Shown here one piece after another: positions 45,157 to 47,282 of a stretch of DNA of 47,282 nt. The stretch's first letter is position 1. Every line of letters begins with the position of its first letter. The DNA lies in assembly GCA_944323725.1 (NCBI GenBank), contig CALUTP010000018.1:1-47282 (forward strand). Reading direction: 5' to 3'. A program made the translations under genes and the position numbers. This DNA is from Candidatus Gastranaerophilales bacterium (GTDB lineage: Bacteria; Cyanobacteriota; Vampirovibrionia; Gastranaerophilales; Gastranaerophilaceae). The notes below the pieces were generated by a model. That model did no database searches, was not told where the DNA came from, and saw only the letters and a program-made list of their open reading frames with translations.

Positions 45157-45217
45157 AAGGATGTGTTTCATATTTTAAATGACACATATATGACACATAA
45201 TTTTGAAACACATCCTT
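45157..45217 (-). terminator. 14-bp inverted repeat just after the tRNA
   Basis: AAGGATGTGTTTCA (45157-45170) and TGAAACACATCCTT (45204-45217) are exact inverses around a 33-base loop that itself contains two copies of TGACACATA/GACACATAT. It begins five bases past the tRNA 3' end. It may be the tRNA terminator or the trace of an integrated element. Confidence 0.5.
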
Positions 45218-45222
45218 GAAAT

Positions 45223-45299
<77 letters not shown>

Positions 45300-45361
45300 A
45301 TATTTAATTTTAATATAGACAAAACTAATTCGCCTTACAATTTATTATTAAATGCTAAAAA

Positions 45362-46168
45362 TTAAATTGCAACCCCTTCTTTTTTTAAAGCCTGAAATTC
45401 TGGTTTCATTTTTGTAAAAGTACAAAATTTTTCATATCCTATGTTTATTAATTCTTCTCTAGCCTTTTCCAAATCTGCCGCAACTTGAGATGGCATATGT
45501 GAGTCTGTACCAATAGTTATAATCTTACCACCTAATTTTTTGTATAATTTTAAAATATCCCTTGAAGGAGTCAAGTCACCTATTTTATAACGATAGCATG
45601 ATGTATTTAATTCTATACCCTTACCTTGCGAAATAACTCTTTCTAGGATATCTTCGACAATTGATTTTACCTTCTCAAAATGGAAATTCCCAATTTTGTC
45701 ATATCTTTTTATAACATCAAGATGGCCCAGCACCGAATAATTATCAAAATTATTGACTAGTCTCAAAATCTCTTCATAGTATTGAATATTGTATTCCTCT
45801 TGAGTTTTCCCACGTTGGAATTCTTGGGAGAAAAACCATTTGTCATCTATCAAATGACAAGACATTATTATAAAATCGAAATTCCCTCGTTCAAAAATCT
45901 TTTCATATATAGGAATTGTAGTATGTTGCATACCAAATTCCATACCAAGTTTTAAATTTATTTTATCCGAATATTTTTCTTTACATCTTAAAAAATCAGC
46001 TTCATAAGAGTTATAAGGGAATAAAGACTCTTCTCCAGAATAACAATCAATATGGTCAGTAATACAAATTTCATCAAGTCCACAAGAAATAGCAGTTTTG
46101 ACTACATCTTCCATGTCGAAAACTGAATCATCACTATAGCTGGTATGCATGTGGTAATTTGCTATCAT
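45362..46168 (-). CDS. PHP-domain histidinol-phosphatase-like
   Basis: 268 residues of the PHP phosphoesterase family. Metal ligands are visible as HMHTSYSDD near the N-terminus, ITDHID, GMEFGMQ, a CH pair (MSCHLIDD), GHLDVIKRY and the final GTDSHMP. This matches HisK-type histidinol phosphatases (last-but-one step of histidine synthesis). No other histidine genes are adjacent, so another sugar or amino-alcohol phosphate is possible. No Shine-Dalgarno sequence is visible before the ATG. Confidence 0.85.
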   Translation of the reverse strand: MIANYHMHTSYSDDSVFDMEDVVKTAISCGLDEICITDHIDCYSGEESLFPYNSYEADFLRCKEKYSDKINLKLGMEFGMQHTTIPIYEKIFERGNFDFIIMSCHLIDDKWFFSQEFQRGKTQEEYNIQYYEEILRLVNNFDNYSVLGHLDVIKRYDKIGNFHFEKVKSIVEDILERVISQGKGIELNTSCYRYKIGDLTPSRDILKLYKKLGGKIITIGTDSHMPSQVAADLEKAREELINIGYEKFCTFTKMKPEFQALKKEGVAI

Positions 46169-46268
46169 AATTATGGTTTACAACAAAATTTTTCTAAAAT
46201 CAAATCTATAAATTACTTATACATAAATTATTGATATCTATGTTAACTAGCAAAGAATAAGTCCAATT

Positions 46269-46790
46269 TTATTTTTTTATAGCCCCCCAAGCTCTTATAG
46301 TCCCTCGCTCATATTTCACGATAAAATAATCACCTTTTTCATTATACTCAATACTTGCTTCCATATTTACATAATCCTGCACTGGAGGCATACCTGCTTT
46401 TGCTCTTTGGGCATTTGTCTTAGCTTTTTCTTTTGCTTCTTTTTTAAGCCTTCGTTTATTTTCTCTATCATTTAATCTATCTTTCTCACTATCATCTTCT
46501 TCCACTTTAAATACTGGAATTATTGCGACAGGCTCTTTGCTCTGCATTAGTATTAAAAAAGTTCTTTCTATAGAAAGAGCAAGTTCATAATGACCAGGTC
46601 TAATAACATTACCACTACCATCATAAATCGGTTCAACAATTGTAAGAGTAGGATAATCTGACTCTCTTAGTGCGTATCTGTAAATTGCATCACTTCCTAG
46701 TTCTAATCCAGAAGTTTCCTGAGGTGAAGGCGGATATGGACGAATATTCTGGTGCATCCAGGTATAATCAGTAAAAGCACCCTCTAACAT
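46269..46790 (-). CDS. Unknown protein coupled to rnpA
   Basis: 173 residues. The start overlaps the rnpA stop by one base (TAATG), so it is translated with rnpA. An N-terminal globular part (VEPIYDGSGNVIRPGHYELALS...FLILMQSKEPVAIIPVFKV) is followed by a very basic, lysine/arginine-rich helix (~115-140) and a short C-terminal beta part. In most bacteria yidD or yidC, and in cyanobacteria a PH-domain gene, occupies this slot. The family is not recognised. The basic helix suggests nucleic acid or membrane contact. Confidence 0.65.
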   Translation of the reverse strand: MLEGAFTDYTWMHQNIRPYPPSPQETSGLELGSDAIYRYALRESDYPTLTIVEPIYDGSGNVIRPGHYELALSIERTFLILMQSKEPVAIIPVFKVEEDDSEKDRLNDRENKRRLKKEAKEKAKTNAQRAKAGMPPVQDYVNMEASIEYNEKGDYFIVKYERGTIRAWGAIKK

Positions 46791-47143
46791 TATTTTAATT
46801 CCTCCAGTAAATATTTAATGTTTTTTTTCATAACTTCAAAACTTTTGCCAATAGCTTTTTCGTGTCCTACAAAAATTAAAGACATATAATCTTGCGAATT
46901 ACCAACAGCATTCTCTTTCAACAAAAGCCTGTAACTTTCTCGCATCAACCTTTTAAGCCTATTCCTTTTCACAGCTCGCTTGTGAGTTTTTTTACTTACA
47001 ACAAAGCCTGCTAATGTTGGATTAGTATTTTTTTTCTTTAAGCCTGCAAATAAAGTTACTCCACCTTTATAAATAGAATTTTTCACCCTGTAAGTCGCTG
47101 TAAACGCTGATTTTTTCTTTAATCTTAATTCTTTTTTTAGCAT
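46790..47143 (-). CDS. rnpA: Ribonuclease P protein component
   Basis: 117 residues from ATG 47143, which has AGGAAG at good distance; the upstream ATG at 47167 does not. The signature RAVKRNRLKRLMRESYRLL is the RNR motif that contacts RNase P RNA. It matures the 5' ends of tRNA. It lies downstream of rpmH, the normal bacterial order. Confidence 0.93.
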   Translation of the reverse strand: MLKKELRLKKKSAFTATYRVKNSIYKGGVTLFAGLKKKNTNPTLAGFVVSKKTHKRAVKRNRLKRLMRESYRLLLKENAVGNSQDYMSLIFVGHEKAIGKSFEVMKKNIKYLLEELK

Positions 47144-47225
47144 AATCTTCCTACAACAATACAGCATGCCTCAAAAAAGACCTGCTGTAAAGTTAATTAT
47201 TTTAAACCCGAGTTTTAAGCAATGA

Positions 47226-47282
47226 TTAAGCACGTTTTTTAGCTGTGATAGCTAATTTATGACGACCACGAGCACGACGTCT
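47226..47282 (-). CDS. rpmH: Ribosomal protein L34, C-terminal part
   Basis: The last 18 codons, RRRARGRHKLAITAKKRA, and stop TAA (47228-47226) of the 50S protein L34; the start lies beyond the window edge. The position just upstream of rnpA confirms it. Confidence 0.92.
   Translation of the reverse strand, partial: RRRARGRHKLAITAKKRA

Overview
The window is AT-rich bacterial chromosome from an organism with a diderm (outer-membrane) envelope. The evidence for the envelope is an MCE/MlaD protein, two TonB/TolA-like proteins and a filamentous-haemagglutinin-type adhesin. Six prepilin-like genes with FTLAE/FSLxE cleavage motifs, an LktA-like filamentous adhesin, Hcp, NADP-type glutamate dehydrogenase and a bacterial family-6 glycosyltransferase suggest a gut-associated anaerobe. 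My best guess is the Gastranaerophilales/Melainabacteria branch of Cyanobacteriota; this is inference from gene style, not a database result.

Layout. 1-1032: eroded intergenic DNA with a partial gene, a decayed small gene and a structured leader. 1033-3060: a PP-loop (PAPS reductase-like) gene convergent with a secreted phospholipase-D-like protein. 3393-6793: a serine biosynthesis operon (class V aminotransferase, serA, serB). 6810-9111, minus strand: a hexapeptide acetyltransferase and a tightly overlapping trio (YkgJ cysteine cluster, alpha/beta hydrolase, DUF4186). 9201-11218: cutA, a uridine-kinase-like ATPase and a second acetyltransferase. 11219-13572: a divergent SmtB-type repressor and Zn/Cd ATPase with operator palindromes embedded in both promoters. 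13665-17177: a giant beta-helix adhesin. 17239-23138: a secreted VWA protein divergent from a five-gene envelope operon (VirB10/TrbI-like, polytopic membrane protein, TonB-like, zinc-ribbon TolA-like, MCE). 23144-27323: gdhA, a SIMPL protein, two unrecognised proteins and an HlyD-type adaptor.

27410-33619 is a prepilin locus. One pilin diverges from an operon that encodes three large pilins sharing an N-terminal pilin stalk, a conserved HG-x3-CY segment, a glycine-rich body and a PGxxGxxxIxW end, followed by a smaller pilin and a small exported protein. 33682-36503 holds an ion transporter with a 44-residue partner protein, a YvlD-type membrane protein and an EamA exporter. 36614-38958 holds a TPR/GT9-like protein and a GT6 enzyme of the ABO blood-group transferase family. 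38965-40811 is hcp plus a cupin. 41054-41953 is a prepilin whose leader contains a G12 homopolymer, which looks like a phase-variation switch.

42000-45220 is a gene-poor, decayed stretch beside an initiator tRNA, with a broken gene, a truncated ADP-ribosyltransferase-like ORF and REP-like palindromes. 45223-47282 carries tRNA-fMet, a PHP phosphatase, a gene of unknown function, rnpA and the end of rpmH.

Most promising leads: the glycine-rich pilin trio, the poly-G switched pilin, the envelope operon with a zinc-ribbon TolA-like protein, the three-coil super-repeat adhesin and the ABO-like glycosyltransferase. Together these look like a surface-display and host-interaction toolkit. No CRISPR array, complete insertion sequence or prophage was recognised.
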